64,000 bases of DNA from Streptomyces sp. ML-6. Lineage in GTDB: Bacteria; Actinomycetota; Actinomycetes; Streptomycetales; Streptomycetaceae. Under the pieces are notes generated by a model, which saw nothing but the letters and a program-made list of their open reading frames with translations, did not search any database and had not been told where the DNA came from. Both the position numbers and the translations under genes were made by a program. Every line of letters begins with the position of its first letter. Positions within the stretch are counted from its first letter, which is position 1. This document shows positions 1 through 8,477 of this stretch, in pieces. The stretch is from contig NZ_JAOTIK010000001.1 of NCBI RefSeq assembly GCF_030116705.1, forward strand, positions 1,054,001-1,118,000, given 5' to 3'.

Positions 1-36
1 GCGCTCGGTTCCGCGCGGCGGGAGGGCTGCGGTCAT
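1..36 (-). CDS. 5' end of a gene running off the left edge (unidentified)
   Basis: A start codon ATG lies on the minus strand at 36-34, preceded by a good ribosome binding site (GGAGGAA about 8 bases upstream, near 43-50). Only 12 codons are inside the window (reading MTAALPPRGTER) and they stay open to the edge. It is oriented like the catabolic genes at 243-3642 and may be the next gene of that operon. Nothing about its function can be read from 12 codons. Confidence 0.45.
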   Translation of the reverse strand, partial: MTAALPPRGTER

Positions 37-242
37 GGCGGGGTTCCTCCAGGCGGAGAGGTACGGGGGGAGGGTTCCGGTCCGGTCTCCGGACGGGCCC
101 GGGAAAAGGAGTTCCGGTCGCCGGGGAGGTCCGGGCCGCCGCGCCGGGACACTTGGGGTCGCGCGGCGGCCCGGCTGTCGGCCGCGCCCGGGAGCAGGGG
201 GATTGACCCGGCGCCGTGCCGACAGGTTCGGGGGACGGGGGA
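37..242. other. intergenic stretch, 206 bases
   Basis: Very GC-rich spacer between the amidohydrolase gene and the partial gene at the left edge. It contains several short GC inverted repeats that could act as a weak terminator or processing site, but no convincing promoter or gene. Confidence 0.4.
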
Positions 243-1088
243 TCAGCCGTCCAGGCCCAGCAGTTCCAGCGACGGCCGGTGGATGATCTCCTCCACCTTG
301 TCCACGTCGAGCGGCGGCAGCCCGGGTATGCCGGGGACGCGGGCGATCTCCCGCAGCCCCTTCACCGAGTCGTCGACCGTCGTGAACGGGTAGTCGCTGC
401 CGAACATCAGCTTGTCGAAGACCCCGTAGTCCTGGACCAGCCGCAGGCTGTGCCAGAGCTGGAAGGGCCGGTAGTGCAGGGCGCTGATGTCCGCGTACAC
501 GTGCGGGTGCTTGCGGATGACCGCGATGCACTCGCCCTCGAAGGGGTGGCCGAGGTGGGCGAGGACCATCCGCAGTTCGGGGTGGCGGATGGCGACCGCG
601 TCCAGGTGGCGGGGCATCGCCCACTCCAGCGGCGCGCTCGACACGAAGGTCGTGCCGGTGTGCACCAGGAGCGGGAGGCCGTGCCGTTCGGCGTACGCGT
701 ACAGCTCGTCGTACTCCTCCGCGGCCGGGTCGAAGCCCGCGTACATCGGCATCAGTTTGATGCCGCGCAGGCCCAGTTCCTGGTGGCCGTACCGGAGTTC
801 GTCCTGCCAGCCGGGCTGGGTGGGGTCGAGCGAGAGGTAGCCGATGAGCCGGTCGGGGTGCGCCGCGACGTACGAGGCGACGGCGGTGTCGTCGACCCAG
901 AGGCCGCTGCGCCGTGCCTTGCCCCCGACGACGATCGTGCGGGTGCCCTCGGGGGCGGTGGCGGCGTACTCCTCCCACTTCACCGTGAGGTCGACCTCGC
1001 CCGCGTGGGCGCGGGCGGAGTCCGACTCGAACGGTTCGGTGAAGTCGTGGCTGTGCCGGAAGAGGTGGGAGTGGACGTCGACGATCAT
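243..1088 (-). CDS. amidohydrolase-family metal-dependent hydrolase (Amidohydro_2 type)
   Basis: A 281-residue TIM-barrel hydrolase. The N terminus has the metal-binding HxH (MIVDVHSHLF, H6 and H8). Later come the expected histidines in LLVHTGTTF and VLAHLGHPFEG and an aspartate in MFGSDYPF near the end. This family includes lactonases of sugar-acid pathways (fucono- and rhamnonolactonases) and decarboxylases. Its start overlaps the stop of the enolase-superfamily gene by four bases, so the two are translationally coupled. From context I infer a hydrolytic step (lactone or amide opening) in sugar-acid breakdown; the exact substrate cannot be read from sequence. Confidence 0.85.
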   Translation of the reverse strand: MIVDVHSHLFRHSHDFTEPFESDSARAHAGEVDLTVKWEEYAATAPEGTRTIVVGGKARRSGLWVDDTAVASYVAAHPDRLIGYLSLDPTQPGWQDELRYGHQELGLRGIKLMPMYAGFDPAAEEYDELYAYAERHGLPLLVHTGTTFVSSAPLEWAMPRHLDAVAIRHPELRMVLAHLGHPFEGECIAVIRKHPHVYADISALHYRPFQLWHSLRLVQDYGVFDKLMFGSDYPFTTVDDSVKGLREIARVPGIPGLPPLDVDKVEEIIHRPSLELLGLDG

Positions 1089-2272
1089 GTCCGGTTCCGC
1101 TTCTCCCAGCCGTCCGCGAACATGTTCCAGAAGCGGTGGCTGGGCGGGTGTTCCTCGAAGACCTCGTCGACGAGTTCGACACCGAGGCCGGGTGCGGTCG
1201 GCAGGCCGATGCGGCCGTCGACGACCGGCAGGGTGCCCTTGAGGGCGTCGAAGACGTAGTCCTCCAGGAGGCCGTCGAAGGTCTCCAGGATCTTGAAGTT
1301 GGGGATGCCGAGCGTCGCGTGCACCGAGACGGTGGTGCAGAGCGGCGAGTTGGAGTTGTGCGGGGCCACGAGCATGCCGTGGGTGTCGGCAATCGCGGCG
1401 AGCTTCCTGACCTCGGTGAAGCCGCCGGCCATGGAGAGGTCGGGCTGGATGATGTCGACCGCGTTGGTGGCGAAGAGCTGCTTGTACTCGTAGCGGTTGT
1501 GGAAGTGCTCGCCGCCGGAGATCGGGAACGCGGCGCGCTGGCGCAGTTCCGCGTAGCGCTCGATGTGGGTCCAGGGCATCGGCTCCTCGAACCAGCCGAT
1601 GTCGAACGGCTCCAGCTCGCGCACCAGCCGGGCCGCGGTCGGCATCGCGAACCGGGCGTGCCCCTCGATGAAGAGGTCCACGTCCGGCCCGATGGCCTCG
1701 CGGACGGCGGCCACGAGGTCGACGGAGCGGCGCAGTTCGGCGCGCTCCAGCTCGTGCAGTCCGGGGCCGAAAGGGTCGAACTTGAGAGCGGTGAAGCCCT
1801 TGGCGACGGTCTCGCGGGCCTTGGCCGCGAAGGTCTCGGGCTCGCGTTCGCCGGTGTACCAGCCGTTGGCGTACACACGTACGTCGTCCCGGCAGGCGCC
1901 GCCGGTCAGCCGGTAGGCGGGGACGCCGAGCGCCTTGCCCATCAGGTCGTACATCGCCTGGTCGAGGCCGGACAGGGCGATGCCGCCCATGTCGCCGCCG
2001 CGCAGGAAGTCGCCCTGGTAGACGCGGAGCCAGAGCTCCTCGACGTCGAAGGGGTCGGCGCCGATGAGGTGGCGTCGCGCGATCGCCTCGGTCAGGTCGC
2101 AGACCTCGCCGACGCGGTAGGGGTGGGTGATCTCGCCGATGCCGGACAGGCCCTCGTCGGTGTGGACCCGGACGTAGCCGAAGTCGCGCCAGGAGGTGCC
2201 GAGCATCAGGGTCTCGACCCGGGAGATCCGGCCCGCGGGGCCTGCGGGGCGGGTGCGGTTGACTGTGAGCAT
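1085..2272 (-). CDS. mandelate racemase/muconate lactonizing family acid-sugar dehydratase
   Basis: A 395-residue enolase-superfamily enzyme. The second-half barrel shows K164-x-D166, E203-G-H205, E229/E230 (WFEEP), E255 (GGEHFHN), D278 and H305. In E. coli D-galactonate dehydratase the metal ligands are D183, E209 and E235 and the catalytic histidines are H185 and H285; here all five positions recur exactly 20 residues later, with Glu replacing the first Asp. I therefore call it an aldonate dehydratase making a 2-keto-3-deoxy acid. The substrate is unproven. It overlaps both neighbours (TGATG with the aminotransferase, four bases with the amidohydrolase), so all three form one operon. A GGAG sits nine bases before the ATG. 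Confidence 0.85.
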   Translation of the reverse strand: MLTVNRTRPAGPAGRISRVETLMLGTSWRDFGYVRVHTDEGLSGIGEITHPYRVGEVCDLTEAIARRHLIGADPFDVEELWLRVYQGDFLRGGDMGGIALSGLDQAMYDLMGKALGVPAYRLTGGACRDDVRVYANGWYTGEREPETFAAKARETVAKGFTALKFDPFGPGLHELERAELRRSVDLVAAVREAIGPDVDLFIEGHARFAMPTAARLVRELEPFDIGWFEEPMPWTHIERYAELRQRAAFPISGGEHFHNRYEYKQLFATNAVDIIQPDLSMAGGFTEVRKLAAIADTHGMLVAPHNSNSPLCTTVSVHATLGIPNFKILETFDGLLEDYVFDALKGTLPVVDGRIGLPTAPGLGVELVDEVFEEHPPSHRFWNMFADGWEKRNRT

Positions 2273-3642
2273 CAGCGGGTCGCTCCGCCCATGGTGGAGG
2301 TGTTCTCCAGGTCGCGGGCGCCGCCGTCGGCGAGCACGGCCTTGACCGCGGCCTCGGTGCCCTCGACGAGGCGGTCCACGTCGGCGTCGGTGTGGGCGTA
2401 GCTGATGTGGCTGCGCTTGAGGTTGAGCGGCAGCTCGAACAGGCCGTGCTCCAGGAGCTTGCGGCGGTAGCCGACGAACAGCGAGGCGTCGTTGTTCAGC
2501 AGGTCCGCGTAGGTGCGGGGGGCCTCGCCCGGCATGAAGTAGCTGACGAAGACGGAGCCGTAGCCGGTGACGACGGCGGGGACGCCGAGGCGCTCGTACA
2601 GGGCGGTCAGCTCGGTGCGGGCCCGCTCGCCGAGCCGGAAGACGTGCTCGTGGACGGGTTCCTCGCGCAGCTTGCGCAGGGTGGCGAGGGCCGCGGCGAC
2701 GACGGACGGGTGGCCGTTGTACGTGCCGGCGAAGAAGGCGGGGGCGCCGGGGCGGGTGGAGAAGAGGTCCATCAGGTCGGCACGGCCGCCGATCGCGCCG
2801 ACGGGGGCGCCGTTGGCGATGGCCTTGCCGAGGGTGGTGAGGTCGGGGGTGACGCCGGAGATCTTCTGCCAGCCGCCGATGTCGTGCCGGAAGCCGGTGA
2901 TGACCTCGTCGAAGATCAGGACGCTGCCGGCCTTCGTGGTCTCCTCGCGCAGCGTGGTGAGGAACTCCTGGTACGGCAGGAGCGCTCCGACGTTGTGCGG
3001 GACGGGTTCGACGATGACGGCGGCGATGTCGGAGCCGTGCTCGGCGAAGGCGCGGCGGACGGCCTCGCTGTCGTTGAACGGCAGGACGAGGGTGGCTTCG
3101 AGGACCTCGGGCAGGATGCCGGTCGAGATCGGGTCGTGGCCGCCGACCTTCTCGGGCGCGGAGATGACATTGAGGCTGACCGCGTCGTGCCAGCCGTGGT
3201 AGCAGCCCTGGAACTTGACGACCAGGCGGCGGCCGGTGGCGGCGCGCGAGACGCGCAGCGCGTGGAACGTGGCCTCGCTGCCGGTGCTGGTGAGCAGCAC
3301 CTTCTCGATCGACGGGATCAGCTCGGCGAGCTGTTCGGCGAGGAGGATCTCGCCCTCGGTGACGCCGACGCCCATGTGACCGAGGGTGGCGCCGGCCTCG
3401 GCGGTGGCGCGGGCCACGTCGGGGTCGTTGTGTCCGAGCAGCGGCGGGCCGAAGGCCGAATGGAAGTCGGTGTACTCGCGTCCGTCGGCGGTGCGGAACC
3501 GCGCCCCGTCGGTCCCGGTGACGACCAGGTCGGTCAGTCCGGGAACGCTGCGCTGCCCGCTGTTCACTCCGCCGGGCACGACCAGGCGGGCGCGTTCGGC
3601 GAGTCGGGCTCCGGATCCGTTCTCCACCGGGCCTGAACTCAT
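2272..3642 (-). CDS. class III aminotransferase, glutamate-1-semialdehyde aminomutase-like
   Basis: PLP enzyme of 456 residues. I chose the ATG at 3642 because AAGGAG lies eight bases upstream (3651-3656); the frame is open further but without a site. Seen: STGSEA (119-124), YHGW (148-151), the PLP aspartate D245 in FDEVITGFR, and the Schiff-base lysine K273 in LGKAIANGAPVGA. This is the HemL branch, but it sits in a sugar-acid operon away from any haem gene, so it is more likely a catabolic transaminase paralogue than the tetrapyrrole enzyme. It is the first gene of the minus-strand operon and diverges from the IclR gene. Confidence 0.82.
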   Translation of the reverse strand: MSSGPVENGSGARLAERARLVVPGGVNSGQRSVPGLTDLVVTGTDGARFRTADGREYTDFHSAFGPPLLGHNDPDVARATAEAGATLGHMGVGVTEGEILLAEQLAELIPSIEKVLLTSTGSEATFHALRVSRAATGRRLVVKFQGCYHGWHDAVSLNVISAPEKVGGHDPISTGILPEVLEATLVLPFNDSEAVRRAFAEHGSDIAAVIVEPVPHNVGALLPYQEFLTTLREETTKAGSVLIFDEVITGFRHDIGGWQKISGVTPDLTTLGKAIANGAPVGAIGGRADLMDLFSTRPGAPAFFAGTYNGHPSVVAAALATLRKLREEPVHEHVFRLGERARTELTALYERLGVPAVVTGYGSVFVSYFMPGEAPRTYADLLNNDASLFVGYRRKLLEHGLFELPLNLKRSHISYAHTDADVDRLVEGTEAAVKAVLADGGARDLENTSTMGGATR

Positions 3643-3933
3643 ATCGCTTGCTCCTTGCGTCGAGAGTCGTCGGTTTTCGCAGGCCCTGCCCGGCCCGTGA
3701 GTCCCTGGCGCCATCCGCCCGGCAGTCGCCGCAGGAAGAGGGTGATCCGTGATGTTCGGGGTGATGCGTTTTATTGCTTCGAACGCTGTTCTGTAGAGCA
3801 GAACAGTGCCTGGATATTACGTGCGGCGCCTGGGGTGGTCAACCCCTCCGGGGGCATCGGAAGGGCCTTTTCCGCGCTTTCTTCACAGGGAAACCGCCGC
3901 ACACCCCCTCGGGAGGCACTAGGCTGTTCTGCT
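3643..3933. promoter_or_regulatory. divergent promoter region between aminotransferase operon and iclR-type gene
   Basis: About 290 bases, noticeably more AT-rich near 3765-3830 than its surroundings. It contains one complete copy of the inverted repeat CTGTTC-N9-GAACAG and abuts a second copy at the regulator start. I could not place -10/-35 boxes with confidence. Confidence 0.6.
3786..3806. promoter_or_regulatory. operator candidate 1 for the IclR-type regulator
   Basis: A 21-base inverted repeat, CTGTTC-N9-GAACAG; the arms extend to a perfect 8-base match (CTGTTCTG/CAGAACAG). The same 6-9-6 layout recurs at 3924-3944. It lies midway between the divergent genes, about 145 bases from either start, where it could control the minus-strand operon. 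Confidence 0.7.
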
Positions 3934-3944
3934 ATGACGAACAG
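3924..3944. promoter_or_regulatory. operator candidate 2, over the regulator's start codon
   Basis: Second CTGTTC-N9-GAACAG repeat; the ATG of the regulator (3934-3936) falls in the spacer. Binding here would block the regulator's own expression, the usual autorepression of IclR proteins. The identical architecture of the two sites is seen in the sequence; the identity of the binder is inferred from adjacency. Confidence 0.7.
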
Positions 3945-4791
3945 TGCTGCCCCAGAAGAACCGAAGTACTGGGTCAAGAGCGTGGCCAGGGCAGCGGACA
4001 TCCTCGAGGCGCTCGCCGCCCCCTCCCAGGGGAACGGTCTGAGCGTCACGGAGGTCGGCCAGGCCTGCTCCATCTCCAAGAGCGCCGCCTTCGGCATGCT
4101 CCAGACCCTGCGCGCCTACGGCCTCGTCTCGGACGACGGCGAGGGCATGAACCGCCGCTACCGGCTCGGCATGAACCTGGCCAGGCTCGGCGACCGGGCC
4201 CGCGCCCAGGTCTCGCTGCGCGGGGTGGCCCACCCCGTCCTGACCGAGCTGACCCGCACCACCGGCATGGCCTCCCGGCTCGCCGTGCCCGAGGACGGCC
4301 ACGCGGTCGTGGTCGACCAGGTCGAACTCGACCAGCGGGTCCGGCTGGACCTGCGGATGGGCCAGCGCGAGCTGCCGCACTGCACCGGCCTGGGCAAGGC
4401 GCTGCTGTCGGCCGTGCCGCAGAGCGAGGCGGCCTCGGTCGTCGAGCGGTTCGGGCTGCCCCGGCGCACCTCCCGCACGATCACCGACCCGGCGACCTTC
4501 CTCTCGCACCTGCGCGACATCGCCCGGGTCGGCTACGCCCTGGACGACGAGGAGGACGCCGAGGGGATCATCTGCATCGGCGCCCCGGTCTTCGACGACC
4601 GTGCGGTGTGCGCCGGGGCCGTCTCGATCACCGGCCTCAAGCTCGGCCTGCCGGCCTGGCGCTACCAGGAACTGGGCGGCCAGGTGCGGGACGCGGCCCG
4701 CCGGATCAGCCTCTCGCTCGGCTGGGTCGAGGAGCCGGGACAGGCCATATCCGACAGCGCCACACCGCATTCCGACGAATTCAGCTCTTGA
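3934..4791 (+). CDS. IclR-family transcriptional regulator
   Basis: 285 residues. An N-terminal winged helix (about residues 10-75, with SVTEVGQACSISKSAAFGML as the helix-turn-helix) is followed by the IclR effector domain, including the HCTGLGKALLS segment typical of the family. IclR proteins usually sense a small aromatic or sugar-acid ligand and control adjacent catabolic genes. It stands between a divergent three-gene operon and the plus-strand transport and catabolic operon, so it is the obvious local regulator of both. The ATG at 3934 was chosen because homology starts shortly after it and the upstream frame is intergenic in character. No strong ribosome binding site is visible, and the start lies inside an operator. 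Confidence 0.9.
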   Translation: MTNSAAPEEPKYWVKSVARAADILEALAAPSQGNGLSVTEVGQACSISKSAAFGMLQTLRAYGLVSDDGEGMNRRYRLGMNLARLGDRARAQVSLRGVAHPVLTELTRTTGMASRLAVPEDGHAVVVDQVELDQRVRLDLRMGQRELPHCTGLGKALLSAVPQSEAASVVERFGLPRRTSRTITDPATFLSHLRDIARVGYALDDEEDAEGIICIGAPVFDDRAVCAGAVSITGLKLGLPAWRYQELGGQVRDAARRISLSLGWVEEPGQAISDSATPHSDEFSS

Positions 4792-4817
4792 CCAAACGAC
4801 GCAACCAGTCGTAGGTT
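4788..4817 (+). promoter_or_regulatory. sigma-70-like promoter for the beta-helix/transport operon
   Basis: TTGACC (4788-4793) and TAGGTT (4812-4817) are separated by 18 bases, close to the HrdB consensus. The -35 box overlaps the regulator's stop codon. It points into the nine-gene run starting at 4999. Confidence 0.55.
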
Positions 4818-4828
4818 CCCTGCCAACC

Positions 4829-4852
4829 CCGGTGACACTCCCACGTCACCGG
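4829..4852. promoter_or_regulatory. perfect inverted repeat just downstream of the promoter
   Basis: CCGGTGAC-N8-GTCACCGG, eight-base perfect arms, beginning about 11 bases after the -10 box. Position suggests an operator over the transcription start, or a leader hairpin. Its sequence differs from the CTGTTC sites, so a second regulator is possible. Confidence 0.5.
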
Positions 4853-4998
4853 CGATTTACCCCATCCGGTCCGCTTCCGACGCCTGCCCACCGCGCCGCG
4901 AACACTCCATGACCGGACCCTTTTCAGCCATCCGCCTCAGGGCAGTCCCCGCAGGAACGCTCCCTCACTCGTCGCACTTCTCGGAAGGCGAAGTCCGC

Positions 4999-7146
4999 AT
5001 GAGCGTTCCGCCCCCCTCCTCCTCCGTTTCGTCCCGTCGTGCCGTGTTGCGGGCTTCGGGTCTGGCCGGTCTGGTCATCGCCGGTACGGCCGCGGCCTCC
5101 GGCACCGCGCAGGCCGCGCCCGCCCGGGCAGGCGACGTGCTGCGCCTGGACACCGTCGCCGAACTGCGCGAGCTGAAAACCGGACCGCTCGCCGCCGGCA
5201 CCCAGATCCTCCTGGCCGGCCACACCCGCCCCGGCGACGGCGGCGGCATGGCCCTGCGCTGGGACCCCACGTCCACCGCCGCCCACAACAACGGCACCGT
5301 CATCGCACCCAGGAACGCGAAGACCGGACGCTGGCACCAGCTCCACACCGGCACCCTCGACTTCCGCACCTTCGGCCACTTCGACGCCAAGACCCCCGCC
5401 GACGCCGCACTCGACGCCATGATCGCCGACAAGAGCGTCCACCGCATCGAAGCCCACACCGACCTCCTGTTCACCAAACGCCACCTCTTCGACCGCTCCC
5501 ACATCGAACTCGACTTCGGCGGCAACCGCATACGCACCGAAGGCATCGAGAAGAACACCCACGACAACCCCTTCGGCGCCGTCCTCTCCTTCCGCGGCAC
5601 CCTCACCGACACCACCGTCAAGCACACCCTGGGTGCGGCGATGCCGGACCTGTCGGACCTGTTCGAGGTCGGTGACTCGTCGAAGTTCTCCGTGGGCCAG
5701 TGGTGGGCCGTGGAGGTCAACGCCCTGGCGGGCAAGTACGAGAAGGAGATCCAGCGGCTCGTCCAGGTCACCGATGTCGTCGACGCAACGCACATCCGGG
5801 TGAACTACAAGATCGGCTGGGACCTGGCCGCCGGACGCACCCTCACCTGGACCCGCGTCGAGCCCGTCGACCGCGCCCACGTCCGCAACATGGTCTTCGA
5901 GGGCTGGGGCGAGGACGAGATGTCCGGCTCGCACCCGGTCGCGTACGAGTACGCGGTGCGCTGCGACGTCTCCGGGATCGAGGCCGTCGGCACCTTCTGG
6001 CCGGTCGTGATGCGCCGCTGGTGCACGTACTACCGCACCGAGCAGTGCTCACTGACCAACCCGAAGTCGGTCACGTACGGCGGCGCGGGCTACCTCACCC
6101 AGCAGATCTACTGCCTGTACGGGCACGTGGAGGACTGTCACACCTCCAACGCCCGCCACCTCAACGACTTCACGGCCTCGGCCTACTGCTACGTCACCAA
6201 CTGCCACGGCGACGGCGACGACGAGGGCCCGTTCGTGACGCACGGCCAGTTCGAGCACGACCTCGTCTACACCGGCAACTCCGGGCTGATGACCTTCGCC
6301 AACTCCGGCGCCGCCTGGGGCGGCCGGGCCAAGCGGATCACCGTCCGCCGGCACGCCTGCTCCTGGTTCGTGGCCCGGGTCAAGATCACCGATCTGACCC
6401 TGGAGGACGTCCTCGTCATCGGCAAGAAGTCCCTGTCCGGCTCCGGCATGCTCTGGGTCAACGCCGACGGCGTGCAGATGCGCGGCTGCACGGCCACGGG
6501 ACCGCTGATCGTCTCCCGGGCCTCGGACCTGTCCGCCCGCCCCAATGTGATCGCCGACTCCTCGTTCGCGTTCGCGGCCGGCGCGGAGATCACCCAGGCC
6601 AACGTGACCGCCCCGCTCGCCCTCCGGCGCAACGTCCTGAAGGGCGTCGACGGAGCGGTGTTCAACGGCACCGGGCCGCTCGTCCTGGACCAGTGCACGC
6701 TCACCGGCTCGAAGGACACCGCCCCCGTCTCGCTCAAGCACACCGACATCACCGTGCTGGGCGGCGAACTCCGCGACACCGGGCTCAAGCTGGCCTCCGA
6801 CAAGGACCAGCGGCTGCGCGTCGACGGAACGCGGCTGAACGGCACCAACAAGGACGGCGCCCTGCTGTCGCGCACCGGTGCCGGACGGACCGTCGACTGG
6901 CAGCTCTCCGGCCTCGACTCGACCGCACCCAAGGGCACCGCCCACGTACTGGTCACCGAGGGCCCCAACCGCTACCGGGCCACCGGCTCCACCTTCACCG
7001 GCGGCCGGCTCGAACTGCGGCCCGCGGCGTTCACCGGCAGCAGCCACCTGCTGCACACCGGCTGCGTCGAGGACGGCACCGAGCGCACCGCGCTGCCGGA
7101 CGAGGGCGAGCGCGTCTCCCACAGCGCGGCCACGCTGCGCATCTGA
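4999..7146 (+). CDS. Tat-exported right-handed parallel beta-helix protein (possible polysaccharide-active enzyme)
   Basis: 715 residues. The start at 4999 puts a twin-arginine signal at the N terminus (SSRRAVLRASG, R13-R14, then a hydrophobic stretch and AQA-A near 39-40), so the protein is exported folded. The body is rich in short beta-strand repeats with periodic Asn, Gly and Cys, as in pectate-lyase-like beta-helix proteins and tailspikes. Such proteins often cleave or bind acidic polysaccharides outside the cell. It is the first gene of the operon that continues with a sugar importer, so I infer that it releases the oligosaccharide or sugar acid that is then taken up. I see no specific lyase family motif and cannot name the substrate. 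Confidence 0.72.
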   Translation: MSVPPPSSSVSSRRAVLRASGLAGLVIAGTAAASGTAQAAPARAGDVLRLDTVAELRELKTGPLAAGTQILLAGHTRPGDGGGMALRWDPTSTAAHNNGTVIAPRNAKTGRWHQLHTGTLDFRTFGHFDAKTPADAALDAMIADKSVHRIEAHTDLLFTKRHLFDRSHIELDFGGNRIRTEGIEKNTHDNPFGAVLSFRGTLTDTTVKHTLGAAMPDLSDLFEVGDSSKFSVGQWWAVEVNALAGKYEKEIQRLVQVTDVVDATHIRVNYKIGWDLAAGRTLTWTRVEPVDRAHVRNMVFEGWGEDEMSGSHPVAYEYAVRCDVSGIEAVGTFWPVVMRRWCTYYRTEQCSLTNPKSVTYGGAGYLTQQIYCLYGHVEDCHTSNARHLNDFTASAYCYVTNCHGDGDDEGPFVTHGQFEHDLVYTGNSGLMTFANSGAAWGGRAKRITVRRHACSWFVARVKITDLTLEDVLVIGKKSLSGSGMLWVNADGVQMRGCTATGPLIVSRASDLSARPNVIADSSFAFAAGAEITQANVTAPLALRRNVLKGVDGAVFNGTGPLVLDQCTLTGSKDTAPVSLKHTDITVLGGELRDTGLKLASDKDQRLRVDGTRLNGTNKDGALLSRTGAGRTVDWQLSGLDSTAPKGTAHVLVTEGPNRYRATGSTFTGGRLELRPAAFTGSSHLLHTGCVEDGTERTALPDEGERVSHSAATLRI

Positions 7147-7173
7147 CCACCCCATCGAGCACCAGGGATTCCC

Positions 7174-8430
7174 GTGTCCACGCATACCCCGATCACCGGC
7201 CGGCCCGTACGGGTCGCACTCGTCGGCGCCGGCAACCGCGGTCTGACGTACGCCGAGTGGATCAAGGCGCACCCCGAGCGCGCCGAGCTCGTCGCCGTCG
7301 CCGACCCGCGCCCCGCGGCGCGGGCCGCCGCCGGCGCTCCCGTCGAGTTCGACGACTGGCGCCCGCTGGTCGAGAACCGCATCGCCGACGCCGTCGTCGT
7401 CGCCACCCAGGACCGCTTCCACGTGGAGCCGGTGCTGGCCCTGGCCGAGGCCGGCTACGCGATCCTCGCCGAGAAGCCCCTCGCCCCGACCGAGGAGGAG
7501 ACCCGGCGGATCGTCGAGGGCGTGGAGCGCTCCGGAGTCCTGTTCGCGGTGTGCCACGTCATGCGGTACACCCCGTACACCGACCTGGTGAAGGAGGTCG
7601 TGGACTCCGGCGTGCTCGGCCAGCTGGTCTCCCTCGACCATCTGGAGCCGGTCGGCTGGTGGCACTACGCGCACAGCTACGTGCGCGGGCCGTGGCGCAG
7701 CGAGAAGGACTCCTCCCCGATGCTGCTCGCCAAGTCCTGCCACGACCTGGACTGGATCACGTACGTCATGGGCGGCCGGATCGAGCAGGTCTCCAGCTTC
7801 GGCGGACTGAAGCACTTCCGGCCGGAGAACGCACCGGCCGGGTCCGCCGGGCGCTGCCTCGACTGCGCGGTCGAGGACGGCTGCCCGTACAGCGCGCTGA
7901 AGCTGTACATGCCGACACTGCGCGAGAAGGGCGCGGTCTGGCCGGTCACCCACGTCACCGAGGCGACCGACGAGGCCGGTCTCGTGCAGGCGCTGCGCGA
8001 GGGCCCGTACGGCGTCTGCGCGTACCGGAGCGACAACGACGTGGTCGACCACCAGGTCCTCGCCATGCAGCTGACGGGCGGGGTGACCGCGACCTTCCAG
8101 ATGGTGGCGTTCACCGAGCAGACCCACCGGCAGACCCGGATCTTCGGCTCGCACGGCTGGCTGATCGGCGACGGCGAACGGGTCACGGTGCAGGACTTCC
8201 GGACCGGTGAGTCCACCGTCCACGAACTCGGCGCGTCCGGTTCGAACGCGGCCGACGGGCACGGCGGCGGGGACGCCGGGCTCGTCGACGCGTTCGTCAC
8301 CGCCGTCGCCACCGGTGACGCCGGGGCGGTCCGCTCCGGTCCCGCCACCTCGCTCGGCAGCCATCTGGCGGCGTTCGCCGCCGAACGTGCCCGGCACACC
8401 GGCACCGTCCAGACGGTTCCGGCCCGGTGA
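7174..8430 (+). CDS. Gfo/Idh/MocA-family oxidoreductase
   Basis: 418 residues with a GTG start. The N-terminal Rossmann fold has VALVGAGNRG (16-23) and the family's EKP signature at 100-102. A cysteine cluster C228-x2-C231-x5-C237 (RCLDCAVEDGCPYSA) marks a subfamily in which these residues probably form a structural metal or disulfide site. These enzymes oxidise or reduce a sugar hydroxyl with NAD(P). It lies 27 bases after the beta-helix gene and overlaps the region just before the ABC binding-protein gene, consistent with one transcript. Substrate unknown. Confidence 0.88.
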   Translation: MSTHTPITGRPVRVALVGAGNRGLTYAEWIKAHPERAELVAVADPRPAARAAAGAPVEFDDWRPLVENRIADAVVVATQDRFHVEPVLALAEAGYAILAEKPLAPTEEETRRIVEGVERSGVLFAVCHVMRYTPYTDLVKEVVDSGVLGQLVSLDHLEPVGWWHYAHSYVRGPWRSEKDSSPMLLAKSCHDLDWITYVMGGRIEQVSSFGGLKHFRPENAPAGSAGRCLDCAVEDGCPYSALKLYMPTLREKGAVWPVTHVTEATDEAGLVQALREGPYGVCAYRSDNDVVDHQVLAMQLTGGVTATFQMVAFTEQTHRQTRIFGSHGWLIGDGERVTVQDFRTGESTVHELGASGSNAADGHGGGDAGLVDAFVTAVATGDAGAVRSGPATSLGSHLAAFAAERARHTGTVQTVPAR

Positions 8431-8477
8431 CTCCCCCTCTTCCCCGCCCCACCCTCACGTCCTCGGAGGACCAGCTC

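Noticed and set aside
35..286. Small plus-strand frame at the left edge
   Set aside because: Arg/Gly-rich with no ribosome site, and it overlaps the end of the amidohydrolase gene on the other strand.
3643..3933. Possible transposon scar at the more AT-rich divergent region
   Set aside because: No target duplication, terminal inverted repeat or transposase remnant; the AT content is explained by a promoter region.
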